Assembly: GCA_023627715.1 (NCBI GenBank)
Contig: JAMAHW010000256.1
Span: 1-10,656, forward strand
From: Periconia sp. R9002
Taxonomy: Eukaryota; Ascomycota; Dothideomycetes; Pleosporales; Periconiaceae
Direction of reading: 5' to 3'
DNA: 10,656 bases
Positions 1-7,900 of this stretch are shown piece after piece. Below the pieces are notes generated by a model that saw only the letters and a program-made list of their open reading frames with translations, did not search any database and was not told the DNA's origin. The position numbers and the translations under genes were made by a program. Every line of letters starts with the position of its first letter. The first letter of the stretch is position 1.

Positions 1-721
1 ATAACAGAATAAGAAGAATTAACATGATAAACAGAACAAGCAACAGGATAACAGTACAAGATGCCCAGGTATGCTTCATGCCCGGCTTGATAGGAATGGC
101 GCCTACATTGTGAGAATGTAGTTCGGCCATGCAAACTCCAAGTCCTGCTCCGCTGGTATGAGACACCAATGCATATTCTAAGGTATGGGTGCGTTCTCTA
201 AACATGAGTGTGTATTACATTCGAGGCGCAGAAGTCTGCCTTGAGCTTTTCCATCAGTCCAAGCGTCGACCTGAAGAGTATAATACACCGTAGTTCCCTC
301 TTTACCTTCTCTCGTTCAACTTCCTTCATCTTACACCCCTCATTAAATATTCTCAGTTAACCTTACTGCCTTGTTCCGCAACATACAAAGCAAGGGTTTC
401 TGCTGCCTGAGCTACACACCAAATTCTCGCGTGTTTCCCCTGGTAACAACATTGCCTGCGCACCTGAGTCCCCACAACCCCTCTTACAGCAAGGCTGAAC
501 ACGTCCTTCTTTCGTGGTCCAACCAACGCTTTATAAAACATCTTTCTGTGTTTTGCGAACTCGAGGACGTCTTTTTGACCATCAGGAAAACAGTTGTGAA
601 CACATACATTTGTCGAATCGGGATAGCGAATTAGGGTCTCACTGATTGTTGAGTAACGACTTCATTTCGTGGAGACTATCAAGCGGTCTAGTTGGTTTCG
701 ACGAGCCATACAAGGTGTCAC
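1..721 (+). promoter_or_regulatory. Promoter and 5' leader of the Ca2+/H+ exchanger gene
   Basis: No gene is supported here; the short frames present lack an ATG. A TATA-like stretch lies at 277-286 (AGTATAATAC), a CT-rich tract typical of fungal promoters at about 289-345, and a better TATA box (TATAAAA) at 532-538. From 207 to 798 the plus strand has no ATG at all, which fits a transcribed leader kept free of upstream starts. A small perfect hairpin (CTACATT, 5-base loop, AATGTAG) occupies 103-121. Where transcription starts cannot be settled: either near 300, giving a leader of several hundred bases, or just past the 532 TATA box. This is inference from composition and motifs only. Confidence 0.55.
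223..230 (+). promoter_or_regulatory. Crz1/calcineurin-response-like site
   Basis: GAGGCGCA matches the published yeast Crz1 core GNGGC(G/T)CA exactly. Crz1 is the calcineurin-activated transcription factor for calcium stress, and the downstream gene is a calcium exchanger, so the position is sensible. It is a single copy, and an 8-base degenerate motif appears by chance in this much DNA roughly one time in five, so it is suggestive only. Confidence 0.3.
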
Positions 722-844
722 GTAAGTCTTCATCACTTACCTCCGAGCCACGCTACTCAGGGACAACCGTTATCTGCATCGTCGACAGTCGTCTGCATAT
801 GCGGGAGCCATGGCAAATAAATGCTAATAAATCGCTCCAAACAG
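722..844 (+). other. Probable 5'UTR intron of the exchanger gene
   Basis: A consensus donor GTAAGT starts at 722; a branch-point-like GCTAAT lies at 823-828 and is followed by an acceptor CAG at 842-844, giving 123 bases. Splicing would remove the only upstream ATG (799), leaving the ATG at 922 as the first in the message. The frame across the intron happens to be open, so an unspliced reading starting at 799 and adding 41 residues stays possible. Confidence 0.5.
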
Positions 845-921
845 GTGTAATTAGAAACAGGACGTTCAGGACCGCCCCACGGAGAAGCTCAAGTCGATCA
901 TCATCCCTCGACAGCAACAAA

Positions 922-2605
922 ATGCGTCGACACACAACCGCGCAATCGGAAGCTAATATCGACTCCGCCATTCAAGAGGGACGCAATTCAGCACGTGGGC
1001 AAACCCAACGAGATTCCTCAGCACCATCCCCCGCCGGAACTGAGCCAGTTGCGCATACTTCGGCTCCTGTATTGACTAGGTCCGATAGCGAGACCTTTCC
1101 CGTGAATTCTTCAAGCAAAGACGGCGAGATATCCAACGGACATGCAGAGCACAGCAAGAAGCTCATCCGCAACGATACTGCCACACTAGAGGAAGGGAAT
1201 GCCGAAAATCTAACCCCCGAAGAGCGCAAAAAACAAGCACACAAGAGAAAAATCCCCATTGGACAGCAGATCAACTCTGTGTTGATCGAGCCTTGGAAGC
1301 TTAACTGGCTCCTCATCTTCGTACCCGTTGGATTTGCTCTGTATTTCACAAAGACGGGTGGGCCTTGGGCCATTTTCTTCACCAACTTCTTTGCGATCAT
1401 TCCATTGGCGGCTATGCTGAGTTACGCAACCGAGCAGCTGGCTTTACGGGTAGGCGAAACGCTTGGTGGACTGCTCAACGCATCATTCGGCAACGCTGTC
1501 GAGCTTATCGTCCCCATCCAAGCTTTGGCTAAACACGAAGTAACCATTGTGAAGACATCGCTTATTGGTAGCATGCTTTCCAATCTGTTGCTTGTCTTGG
1601 GCATGTCGTTTTTCATGGGCGGAATCAACCGGACTGAGCAGTTCTTCAACGTCACGGTTGCCCAGACAGCTGCTTCGTTGCTTGCTCTGTGCATTGCCTC
1701 GCTCATCATCCCAACAGTTTTCCACAATATGCTGCTTGAGGACAATGGCACAGCTGGCGATGCTGCTAGGAACAGCGAACTATCACATGGAACTGCCGTG
1801 ATTCTGCTCTTCGTCTACGGATGCTACCTTGTCTTCCAGCTCAAGACACACGTTACGATGTACAACGCACCATCTCAAAAAGTTCCTAAGCGCAAATCCT
1901 CCAAGGTTGAAGAAGGCGCAGCAGCAAAGGGAATTGCCACGATTGGCGCCGGAACCGCTGCCGCCTCGGGTGGCGACGTCAACGCAAAGGGCAACATATT
2001 TCAAAATGCCGGTGGCAATGAAGAGGAAGAGGATGAGGATGATTTCGAGGAGCCCACTCTCACAGTGGTCGGCGCGATTATCACGTTGTTGATCTCCACA
2101 GCGCTTGTTGCCTGCTGCTCCGAATTCATGGTGTCCAGCATTGAAGGCATAACCAGCACCGGCGCTGTATCTACTACCTTTGTCGGTTTGATCCTTTTAC
2201 CCATCGTCGGCAACGCTGCCGAGCACGCGACGGCTGTGACGGTGGCCATGAAGGACAAAATGGACCTCGCGATGGGTGTCGCCGTTGGATCCAGCATACA
2301 GATTGCACTGCTTGTACTGCCTTTCATCGTCGTCATCGGCTGGATCATTGGAGAGGAGTGCATGACGTTGTACTTTGACTCGTTCCAGATTGCCACCTTG
2401 TTCGTCTCGGTGCTGCTGGTGAACTACCTGATCCAGGATGGCAAGTCCCGTAAGTATACACTCATCTCCTTCCCGTCACGTTACTTTACTTCTCAGTGCT
2501 AACGGTATTGCAGACTGGCTTGAAGGCGTAATTCTCATGTCGTCTTACATCATCATTGCGCTCGCCGCGTGGTTCTACCCGAACATCAACGAGGGTCAAT
2601 GCTAG
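922..2605 (+). CDS. VCX1: Vacuolar-type Ca2+/H+ exchanger (CAX family)
   Basis: This is an antiporter that uses the vacuolar proton gradient to move cytosolic Ca2+ into the vacuole; the family is known as CAX, Vcx1 in yeast. Exons are 922-2449 and 2514-2605, giving 539 residues. Both signature c-repeats are present: GNAVE at residues 190-194 and GNAAEH at 430-435, each holding the glutamate that binds the ion. About eleven hydrophobic segments are visible, from 129-143 to 514-531. Between the sixth and seventh is a hydrophilic loop ending in the acidic run NEEEEDEDDFEE (366-377), which separates the two halves in this family. A polar Ser/Arg-rich N-terminal tail of about 115 residues fits fungal CAX proteins. 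The start at 922 was chosen because its context (AACAAAATG) is good and the ATG at 799 falls in a probable intron. No damage is seen. The family is secure; direct orthology to yeast VCX1 is inferred. Confidence 0.93.
2450..2513 (+). other. Coding intron of the exchanger gene
   Basis: A 64-base phase-1 intron has donor GTAAGT, branch point TGCTAAC at 2497-2503 and acceptor CAG at 2511-2513. Splicing turns a frame that stops at 2502 into one ending in the last membrane helix and the tail NINEGQC, with the junction reading DGKSHWLEG, matching the conserved CAX C-terminus. All three intron signals are textbook for filamentous ascomycetes. Confidence 0.92.
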
Positions 2606-3399
2606 TGCTGATACGTTCACCTTGTCGCGGAATTCTTTTAACGGTCACTTTCTATTCTATCCAATGTATTAGTTATTTTGATTTTTTTCCTTATTTTCCT
2701 TCCTTTTAGATTAGACAGACAATGCAAACTAGACATACCTACGCCACAGATAATATAAGCGCGCTAGAATTTAACACAGTTTAAATTACCGTGCTAATCT
2801 AAAAGGGGCCGAGCTAAATTGCTGAAAAGATCATAAACCCTCCTTCCGCTCTTAGTGCCTAATTCTTTCATGACCATACTATCCTCTGATAGTTCCGAAA
2901 AACCAATATGCTCCGCTACTCGTTGTGAAAACAGGGGTATAGCGGTGGAAGGAGAATCTGACGCCAAGATAACAGATCGACAACGACAGCAATACTGTAA
3001 ATTTTTTCCGTATACGCTAGTGACTAGTGTAGAAAAGGCCAAAGAATTTATTGTAAGTTCGATAGACACGTATAGCGACATATAAGATACTTAACGTTAA
3101 ATAGAATAAATTCCTCGTTACGGTGTGATAGTCGCTACGCCGTGAGGGATATTAGTTGCGAATAATTAGAGCCCTTTTTATTCGAGAATTACGTTATGCA
3201 TTGTTGCCATCATTGCTAACTCGTAGAGAGTCACATTTTTCAACAAAATAAACTACAATATATTTGATGAAGTACATAACTTAGCTGCGGCCGGTGTATT
3301 GCAGATCTCAGGCTTCAGACACATTTCAGTAGATATTAGAATTAAACTAAATTAGGAACAGTGTATAATACCTATCCTATCGAATATACCGCCTACAGA
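2606..3399 (+). other. AT-rich intergenic block without a supported gene
   Basis: After the exchanger stop codon the sequence becomes poor in GC (about 30% by hand count at 3061-3120, against about 57% inside the exchanger) and rich in TpA steps while CpG remains. T-rich tracts at 2670-2710 may serve as the 3' end of the exchanger message. Two overlapping frames on opposite strands, 2855-3085 plus and 2794-3081 minus, look like nothing I recognise and are probably chance. The block could be an old RIP-damaged repeat, but no terminal repeats or transposase motifs are visible. Confidence 0.5.
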
Positions 3400-3774
3400 T
3401 TAAATCTGACACTGAAAAGTAACATGATTTAAAAGCGCTGGAGAGGTTACATCCTCCGCATTTAGAATGGTAAAGGTTGTAGTAGGGTTGAGAGGAACTA
3501 TAGTCGTGTTTCTGTTGAAGGGGCAAAAGACGCCACCAACAAATTGGATAAGTTGTGCGCTAGTCGCTAGAATTTGCCCACACTCATCAATATTAGAGTT
3601 TTGGAATAGGCTGGCAACATTGAACACAGTGCCGTCTGCAGGAACAGTAGCTTGGGCACTGTGGCCAGTGATGTCGTTGGTTACCGAAACAGTAACACGA
3701 GGAGGCGTAGATTTGATTGGAGACGCAGATAGACTTGCGCCAAAGAATGCTACTAGTGTAAGGATAGACCTCAT
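3400..3774 (-). CDS. Small secreted protein, effector candidate
   Basis: A 124-residue single-exon frame. The N-terminus MRSILTLVAFFGASLSA is a clear signal peptide: a positive residue, a hydrophobic core, then small residues with likely cleavage near residue 17. The mature part of about 107 residues has three cysteines (65, 84, 122), one N-glycosylation sequon (N89-T-T) and no membrane segment. Phrases such as TVPADGTVFNVASLF (43-57) and ATSAQLIQF (70-78) recall a broad set of small secreted proteins that I remember from dothideomycetes, but I cannot name a family. It lies alone in AT-rich DNA with a TATA box about 77 bases upstream of the start. Size, secretion signal and setting fit a candidate effector, an inference; a cell-surface or structural role is equally open. 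The odd cysteine number means not all can pair within one chain. Confidence 0.78.
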   Translation of the reverse strand: MRSILTLVAFFGASLSASPIKSTPPRVTVSVTNDITGHSAQATVPADGTVFNVASLFQNSNIDECGQILATSAQLIQFVGGVFCPFNRNTTIVPLNPTTTFTILNAEDVTSPALLNHVTFQCQI

Positions 3775-3850
3775 ATTGGATGGATAGAGAGATAGAAGGA
3801 TAGCGATGCTGGGTAGAAGAAACAGTTAAATCGTCTAGTTAACTACATAG

Positions 3851-3858
3851 TATTTATA
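3851..3858 (-). promoter_or_regulatory. TATA box of the secreted-protein gene
   Basis: The minus strand reads TATAAATA, 77 to 84 bases before the ATG at 3774, a normal distance for a fungal TATA promoter with a short leader. The surroundings are very AT-rich, so a chance match is not excluded. Confidence 0.5.
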
Positions 3859-3945
3859 TTTTTAAGAGTATAATTAATAAGTCTAAAATTAAAAAGAAAA
3901 AGGGGGCTAAATGTAGCACCGTTTACCCCTAAAGGTATTGTTTTG

Positions 3946-3992
3946 AACCCCTGCTATTTATAGTAAATAGCCTTGAGACGCTATTTGGGGTT
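3946..3992. repeat. Nested inverted repeat (hairpin)
   Basis: An inner perfect hairpin GCTATTTA-TAG-TAAATAGC lies at 3953-3971, framed by an outer pair AACCCC (3946-3951) and GGGGTT (3987-3992). It could be the core of a small palindromic element or chance in AT-rich DNA. No target-site duplication was identified. Confidence 0.4.
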
Positions 3993-4471
3993 AGACTAAA
4001 ACATTAAAATCGTTTGCATATGTACACCCGCTGAGCATATTTATCCATTTCAACTCTGTAGTTAGGTCTTCTTATAGGGCATTAAGAATGCAGGGTATAG
4101 TGTTTGTAAAAAGGAACATTTGAAAGTTTCTATTCAAACAGATACAGCTAAGTACGTAGATACACTATCACTGCTATAGGATTTGTGACAAGTTGTGGAT
4201 GTGTATGTGTGTGTATTGGTATGGGCTAGCTAGCTATGTGCTCATATTTCTGGATGTCCGGCTATCTTCCGCACCTTCCTCCCTCCAGGGTGCATACGCT
4301 CACAGGATTGCTCCAAGTTCCGCAACGGCTTCCCTGAGCAGATCGTAGCGTGACTCTCCAGTCACAATTTTAGACCAATCCTTGGAAACTTTAACGCCCT
4401 TCAATTCCTCTCCAAAATGCTTGGCCAAAATGCTGCCGTACGTCTGCTTCCCCCCTGTTTATGGATGAATC

Positions 4472-4563
4472 TGATGGAGTAGAGCGTGATTGATGGAGTA
4501 GAGCGTGATTGATGGAGTAGAGCGTGATTGATGGAGTAGAGCGTGATTGATGGAGTGATGGAG
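4472..4563. repeat. Minisatellite, 19-base unit, four perfect copies
   Basis: The unit TGATGGAGTAGAGCGTGAT is repeated head to tail at 4472, 4491, 4510 and 4529 without a mismatch, followed by two partial copies (TGATGGAG at 4548 and 4556). Perfect identity suggests recent expansion. On the minus strand it makes a spurious repetitive reading frame. Confidence 0.95.
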
Positions 4564-4596
4564 CACTGATATATATACAAAAAGAACCACGGCTGC

Positions 4597-4640
4597 CTTG
4601 TGTCTGTCTTGTGTCTGTCTTGTGTCTACCTTGTGTCGAC
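4597..4640. repeat. Minisatellite, 11-base unit, about four copies
   Basis: The unit CTTGTGTCTGT occurs twice perfectly (4597, 4608) and twice with changes at its 3' end (4619, 4630). It sits 33 bases from the 19-base array, with an ATATATATA run between them at about 4568-4577. Confidence 0.85.
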
Positions 4641-5215
4641 TCTGTGCCTGATTGTCGTGTCGGCCTTCTGGCTGTGCCAAGGCTCACTGCGGCCTGTTCA
4701 ACACTAGAAGCATCTACCACACAGAGAGCTTGTTATGGGTTGTCTTTTGACACTAACGGCTTGCTAGTGGCTGAGTGTACCTTCAAAATCTGCCTTCACG
4801 AAGTCCAGCGTTTCAATTGAGTCGTGAGCAGGCCGGTAGTGCAAGGTGCGCCTATGATAGATGAAGATTGAGAGCCCATCAGCAGAAATTAACTGACCTG
4901 GTAGCCCTTACGCAAGCCGCTTTTCAAATAAGGCATATGGCTGGGTGGGCGAGCGAATGGCCGTGATAGATGCCATGTCTCGGGGCGAAAATTGCTTATC
5001 AAATCTTCACCAGCGGCGTCTACGCGAGGAATCCCTCTTCCAATGCCGACAAACAGTCATCGCGATCTTGAGGAATATCTTGAACATGGGCCCTGTCAAG
5101 CATGTGACCGTTACATTGCCAGTTGTGCCATGTGAACAGGTTGACGACAGCGTGGCCATTGATCGTGCATAGTTGTATGTATTCTCGTCGTAATGCGTGT
5201 CGTAGTGCGGCTCAG

Positions 5216-5528
5216 ACGGGAGGGGGGGAGAGAGTAGGTATCGTCGGCTGGACGGGGGCTAGCAAGAGTACGCTTGCCTCGACACTTATTCCTGTCTTAG
5301 ACGTGGAAAAGGACAGGATTCTCATTGACGGCGTCGACATTAACTTCATCAACAAGCAAGTTTTGCGCGAGAACGTGGCCATTGTCCCTCAAGACCCGGT
5401 ACTGTTTAGTGGTACAATACGTAGTAATTGATATCGATCCTACCGGAAAGAATAAGGACGAGCAAATCATCAAAGTGCTACGGGGGTGGGATCTAATCCC
5501 GTCCGCCGGGACGCACAGTACATCCTAG
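5216..5528 (+). pseudogene. Fragment of an ABCC-type ABC transporter nucleotide-binding domain
   Basis: The frame 5216-5431 reads GERVGIVGWTGASKSTLAS, then RILIDGVDIN, then VAIVPQDPVLFSGTIRSN, which is the Walker A to Q-loop part of an MRP/ABCC nucleotide-binding domain, most like the second one. It stops at a TGA (5429-5431) and resumes one frame over at 5430 as DIDPTGKNKDEQIIKVLRGW, matching the stretch after the Q-loop, until a TAG at 5526. Walker A has lost a key glycine: GASKST instead of GAGKST, again a TpG-to-TpA change. The signature LSGGQ, Walker B and all membrane segments are absent. It is therefore a non-functional scrap. Such transporters often export metabolites beside fungal biosynthetic genes, but nothing here shows what this one carried. 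Confidence 0.88.
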
Positions 5529-5632
5529 CCGAATGAAACGTCAAATCCTGGGTAGGAGATATCGACTGCTTGGCTCGACTCGCCAGTCTCAGAATCAGGC
5601 TCTAACCCTGCAATATTGCGGCTCCAATCCAC
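5525..5632 (-). pseudogene. Short coding-like fragment, unrecognised
   Basis: A 35-codon minus-strand stretch reads VDWSRNIAGLEPDSETGES, then AVDISYPGFDVSFG and a TAG. Its composition is protein-like and not repetitive. An in-frame TGA sits immediately upstream at 5635-5633. It overlaps the last bases of the ABC fragment on the other strand. It may be the tail of another lost gene or chance. Confidence 0.25.
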
Positions 5633-5762
5633 TCAAGTCAGCATACCGTAAATAAGTTAAGTGGATGGAGCAAGGAGGAGTGAACACGATTAGGAAGCAG
5701 CATATGGTTGACTAGCCGTCATCATCAGGGGTATGCACTGCTAACTATCTTCTTTTGTGCAG

Positions 5763-5994
5763 AAGCCATTGGAGGCTATGAGGCTGTGTTGCTTACTAGC
5801 CTGCCGCCCGATCTCCACCACCGCTTGTACGGGAGCAGATATGGGCAGCTACATTAATGTTCTGGCATGGTAGAAAGATTCCTTCCACGCCACGCAATTT
5901 TCCAGCCCAATTGCATCGGAACAACCCAGAAGTGGAACATAATCACTTAGGTGCCTACTGTCAGGATGAAGGTAATCTAGCAATCAGCCATTAG
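5763..5994 (+). pseudogene. Broken exon of an unrecognised gene
   Basis: A splice-acceptor context, TGCTAAC at 5739-5745 and TTTTGTGCAG ending at 5762, precedes a block reading AIGGYEAVLLTSLPPDLHHR and YGSRYGQLH to a TAA at 5855. One frame over, 5851-5994 continues as MFWHGRKIPSTPRNFPAQLH and later HLGAYCQDEGNLAISH before a TAG. The two halves join at about 5850 by one frameshift. No family was recognised. The retained acceptor supports a former intron-containing fungal gene. Confidence 0.4.
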
Positions 5995-6342
5995 TGAATA
6001 ACTCTCATGCTCGCCCGACATGGTTGGAAAAAATCAGCGAACCCTTAGTGTGCATTCGAATTAGCTTTAGGCAGCAATAGCTGATGATGTGGGTGTCAAA
6101 TACAGAGAAATGAATTGTTTTTGCTTTAAAACTGCCCTTGGAATTAGGAGCGAGACGGTCATATACCCTGCATATACTTCTTAGTCATGGTTCAAGGTAG
6201 ATAGACGCGTGGCCTGGCCGGAGTGTAGTATTGTGTCGTAGGGTGTTGTATCATACCCACATTGCTAGTCTGCAGCCAATGGGCCAGGCCTTAAGAAGAG
6301 CCAGTCAGAGTCTGCCTCGCCAATTACTCACTAGCTTCTACA
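5995..6342. other. Gene-free stretch with a short inverted repeat
   Basis: No convincing frame is seen on either strand. A perfect 9-base inverted pair, GGCCTGGCC at 6211-6219 and GGCCAGGCC at 6282-6290, has a 62-base spacer. No target duplication or extended terminal repeat supports a mobile element. Confidence 0.4.
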
Positions 6343-6359
6343 GCTAACAACATATGCAG

Positions 6360-7150
6360 ATATCTTAGAGGCGACTTATATCGTAAAAAACATGTTTCTG
6401 GATTTATTTGGATTTTACCATCTCTCTATGATACCCAGCCGGCCTCGAAAGGTGGAATGCCTAAACTAACGGTTGCAAGGCTCTACCAGAGACCACCTGC
6501 AGAAAAGAATGAATCTTTTGTCCCGGGGCAAGTCCTTGTATCAGGTATTATTGAAGCCATTAGTTTTCGACAAGAATGTGATAAATTGCGATAAATTGCC
6601 CAGCACTGAAACAAGTTTAAGATCCTATTCGAAGTTGACTCCCGGCAAGAGTCTATAGGAGATGGTGAATCAGAAGTGAGTTTTCGTATTAGGCACGAAC
6701 GCTAACGGTGGGCAGTATCGAGATTACAGGATCCCGAGTCTGACCATCTTTTATATCGACTGTCTTTTTTTGAAGTTGTTGTCGATTTAGACCTTTGATA
6801 TCGATACAGAGGAGATAAATGCTGAGCAGACCCCCACACGGGAAGCAAGAGATGGAAAAATCAACAAATGCGCGTTCCATGTCGATTATGGGTATGACAC
6901 TCGCGATTCTACCAAGAAGTGATGTCTTACGTTATTCGCCTTTCTACCACACAGGCCACTTGGCACTACATGGTATGCTGCCGCAGAGGCAATCGGCTTG
7001 TCCGAACAGGTTCCGCTGTCACAAATGCATTGGTTTCGATTGGGGAGATATCCCACCAATGTACATAGCCCCATCAGGCTGTCAAGGTGGGTCAAGTCGG
7101 CGACATCACCAACGCTGCGACATCAACGGTGGCGCTCTGCTCATTGCTAG
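6360..7150 (+). pseudogene. Long decayed multi-block coding region, family unknown
   Basis: Branch point GCTAAC (6343-6348) and acceptor CAG (6357-6359) lead into a frame reading DILEATYIVKNMFLDLFGF. It shifts to LTVARLYQRPPAEKNESFVP and VLVSGIIEAISFRQECDKL, ending at a TAA (6592). The same frame continues as FKILFEVDSRQESIGDGESE to a TAA (6703), then RWAVSRLQDPESDHLLYRLS to a TGA (6796). A further shift gives EINAEQTPTREARDGKINK and HVDYGYDTRDSTKK to a TGA (6920), and AAEAIGLSEQVPLSQMHWF on to a TAG at 7148. The blocks follow each other on one strand with few stops per frame, as expected for one old gene with scattered lesions. A 10-base tandem duplication at 6580-6599 is one of those lesions. 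I could not name the family. A large biosynthetic enzyme is possible but not shown. Confidence 0.42.
6580..6599. repeat. 10-base tandem duplication
   Basis: GATAAATTGC is present twice head to tail (6580-6589 and 6590-6599). Ten bases is not a multiple of three, so it shifts the frame of the surrounding coding relic and places a TAA at 6592. Confidence 0.8.
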
Positions 7151-7885
7151 ACATTTATGGCTGATGCCCTTAAACAGAATGTAGTAGCAAGCTCGCTGTT
7201 CAAAGCGAAGGCTTCAGCCATACCGGAGGCAAGGAACTGTTCATGCCAGGCAAGGCTTCAATACCATAAGCACTGTCTTCCTGCACCTTCAGATACCACA
7301 TCGCCTCTATGTGCTTCTAATGAAGATCGATCGATTGCTCTCCCATTCCCCTGGATCCTTCCAGGGCTAAAGCAGTTTTGCTTACGTAGGTTACCACGCG
7401 TCAGGCGGACTGGTAAGGTCGACGTCACGGACGAGGCGAACTGCTCCCTTGTTTCTTCTGGGGTGTCCCCTGTTCTTGTTCCTGCTTTTGGACATGACGC
7501 ACGAACATGTGTCCTACACCAATATTGCAACCAACTGTCACCGAACCCGACATAGACGTGCGGAAGCCACATTTGTGAAGCGCTTAGTTCGTACTGTCCG
7601 AATGATTCACATCTTAACATACTGTGACGTCGGGCATCCGTTTCTAGAGTAGGAAACGCTACGGTACTAGATGCAATATCAAAATGAACAATTTGATCCC
7701 ATTTAGAAACCATTTATTTGTTTGATATCAACAGAGCTTGCATGAATGTAGTTTCTGTCAGGTCGTTGTTCGACTCTAGACCATCTGTCCGAGGTTCCTA
7801 AACGCCTGCAGTATTGATCCTGTCCACACTCAGCGCTTGCAAATTTCGCTCTATCTCATATACAATGATTCCGGTGTTCTTTTTG
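7151..7885. other. No supported gene
   Basis: Reading frames overlap on both strands (for example 7157-7555 plus and 7258-7713 minus), but none has motifs, a good start context or a clear advantage over its rivals. It probably continues the decayed material to the left. A run resembling a tRNA B box near 7764 has no partner A box. Confidence 0.4.
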
Positions 7886-7900
7886 CTAACGGTGATGCAG

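Larger units (their letters stand above)
3775..4299 (-). promoter_or_regulatory. Upstream region of the secreted-protein gene, AT-rich
   Basis: No gene is seen. Base composition is extremely AT-rich near 3841-3900 (about 13% GC by hand count). On the minus strand it carries the TATA box of the secreted-protein gene and farther out a nested inverted repeat. Past about 4190 the composition returns to normal, with a short TG-rich run at 4200-4216 and a CTAG repeat at 4225-4236. Confidence 0.5.
4300..5208 (-). pseudogene. Decayed protein-coding gene, family not recognised
   Basis: Three minus-strand blocks read like real protein but are broken. From about 5208 to 5023 the frame includes NLFTWHNWQCNGHMLDR and ends at a TAG (5022-5020). 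After a frameshift, 5000-4767 reads on through FEKRLA, a TAA at 4910-4908, then TLHYRPAHDSIETLDFVKAD, to a TAG at 4766-4764. The last block, 4449-4300, reads TYGSILAKHFGEELKG and later LLREAVAELGAIL before a natural-looking TGA. The three early stops are each one step from TGG or CAA by the CpA-to-TpA change typical of RIP. Between the last two blocks lie two minisatellites. An acceptor-like ATAAACAG just before the last block hints that this gap was partly an intron. The blocks need not belong to one protein. No function is proposed; a single multi-exon gene cannot be fully excluded, but the frameshift plus three stops make that unlikely. Confidence 0.6.

Noticed and set aside
646..921. N-terminal extension of the exchanger from a TTG at 646 or the ATG at 799
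   Set aside because: TTG is not a credible start in a fungus, and 799 lies in a predicted intron with good donor, branch and acceptor; the ATG at 922 has the better context. Kept only as an alternative.
2794..3085. Overlapping plus and minus frames in the AT-rich block
   Set aside because: No motif, signal peptide or good start context was seen, and composition resembles the surrounding non-coding DNA.
4201..4236. TG-rich and CTAG microsatellites
   Set aside because: Too short to be more than ordinary low-complexity sequence.
4391..4720. 109-codon minus-strand frame with repeated SINHALLHQSRSTP-like units
   Set aside because: It is produced by the two minisatellites read in one frame; the flanking real protein text is in other frames.
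6211..6290. Miniature inverted-repeat transposon
   Set aside because: Only nine bases pair, the match does not extend, and no target-site duplication is visible.
7258..7713. 151-codon minus-strand frame
   Set aside because: No recognisable motif; it overlaps equally plausible plus-strand frames in a region where decay leaves many chance frames.
7750..7790. tRNA-like B box (GTTCGACTCT)
   Set aside because: No matching A box, acceptor stem or cloverleaf could be drawn around it.
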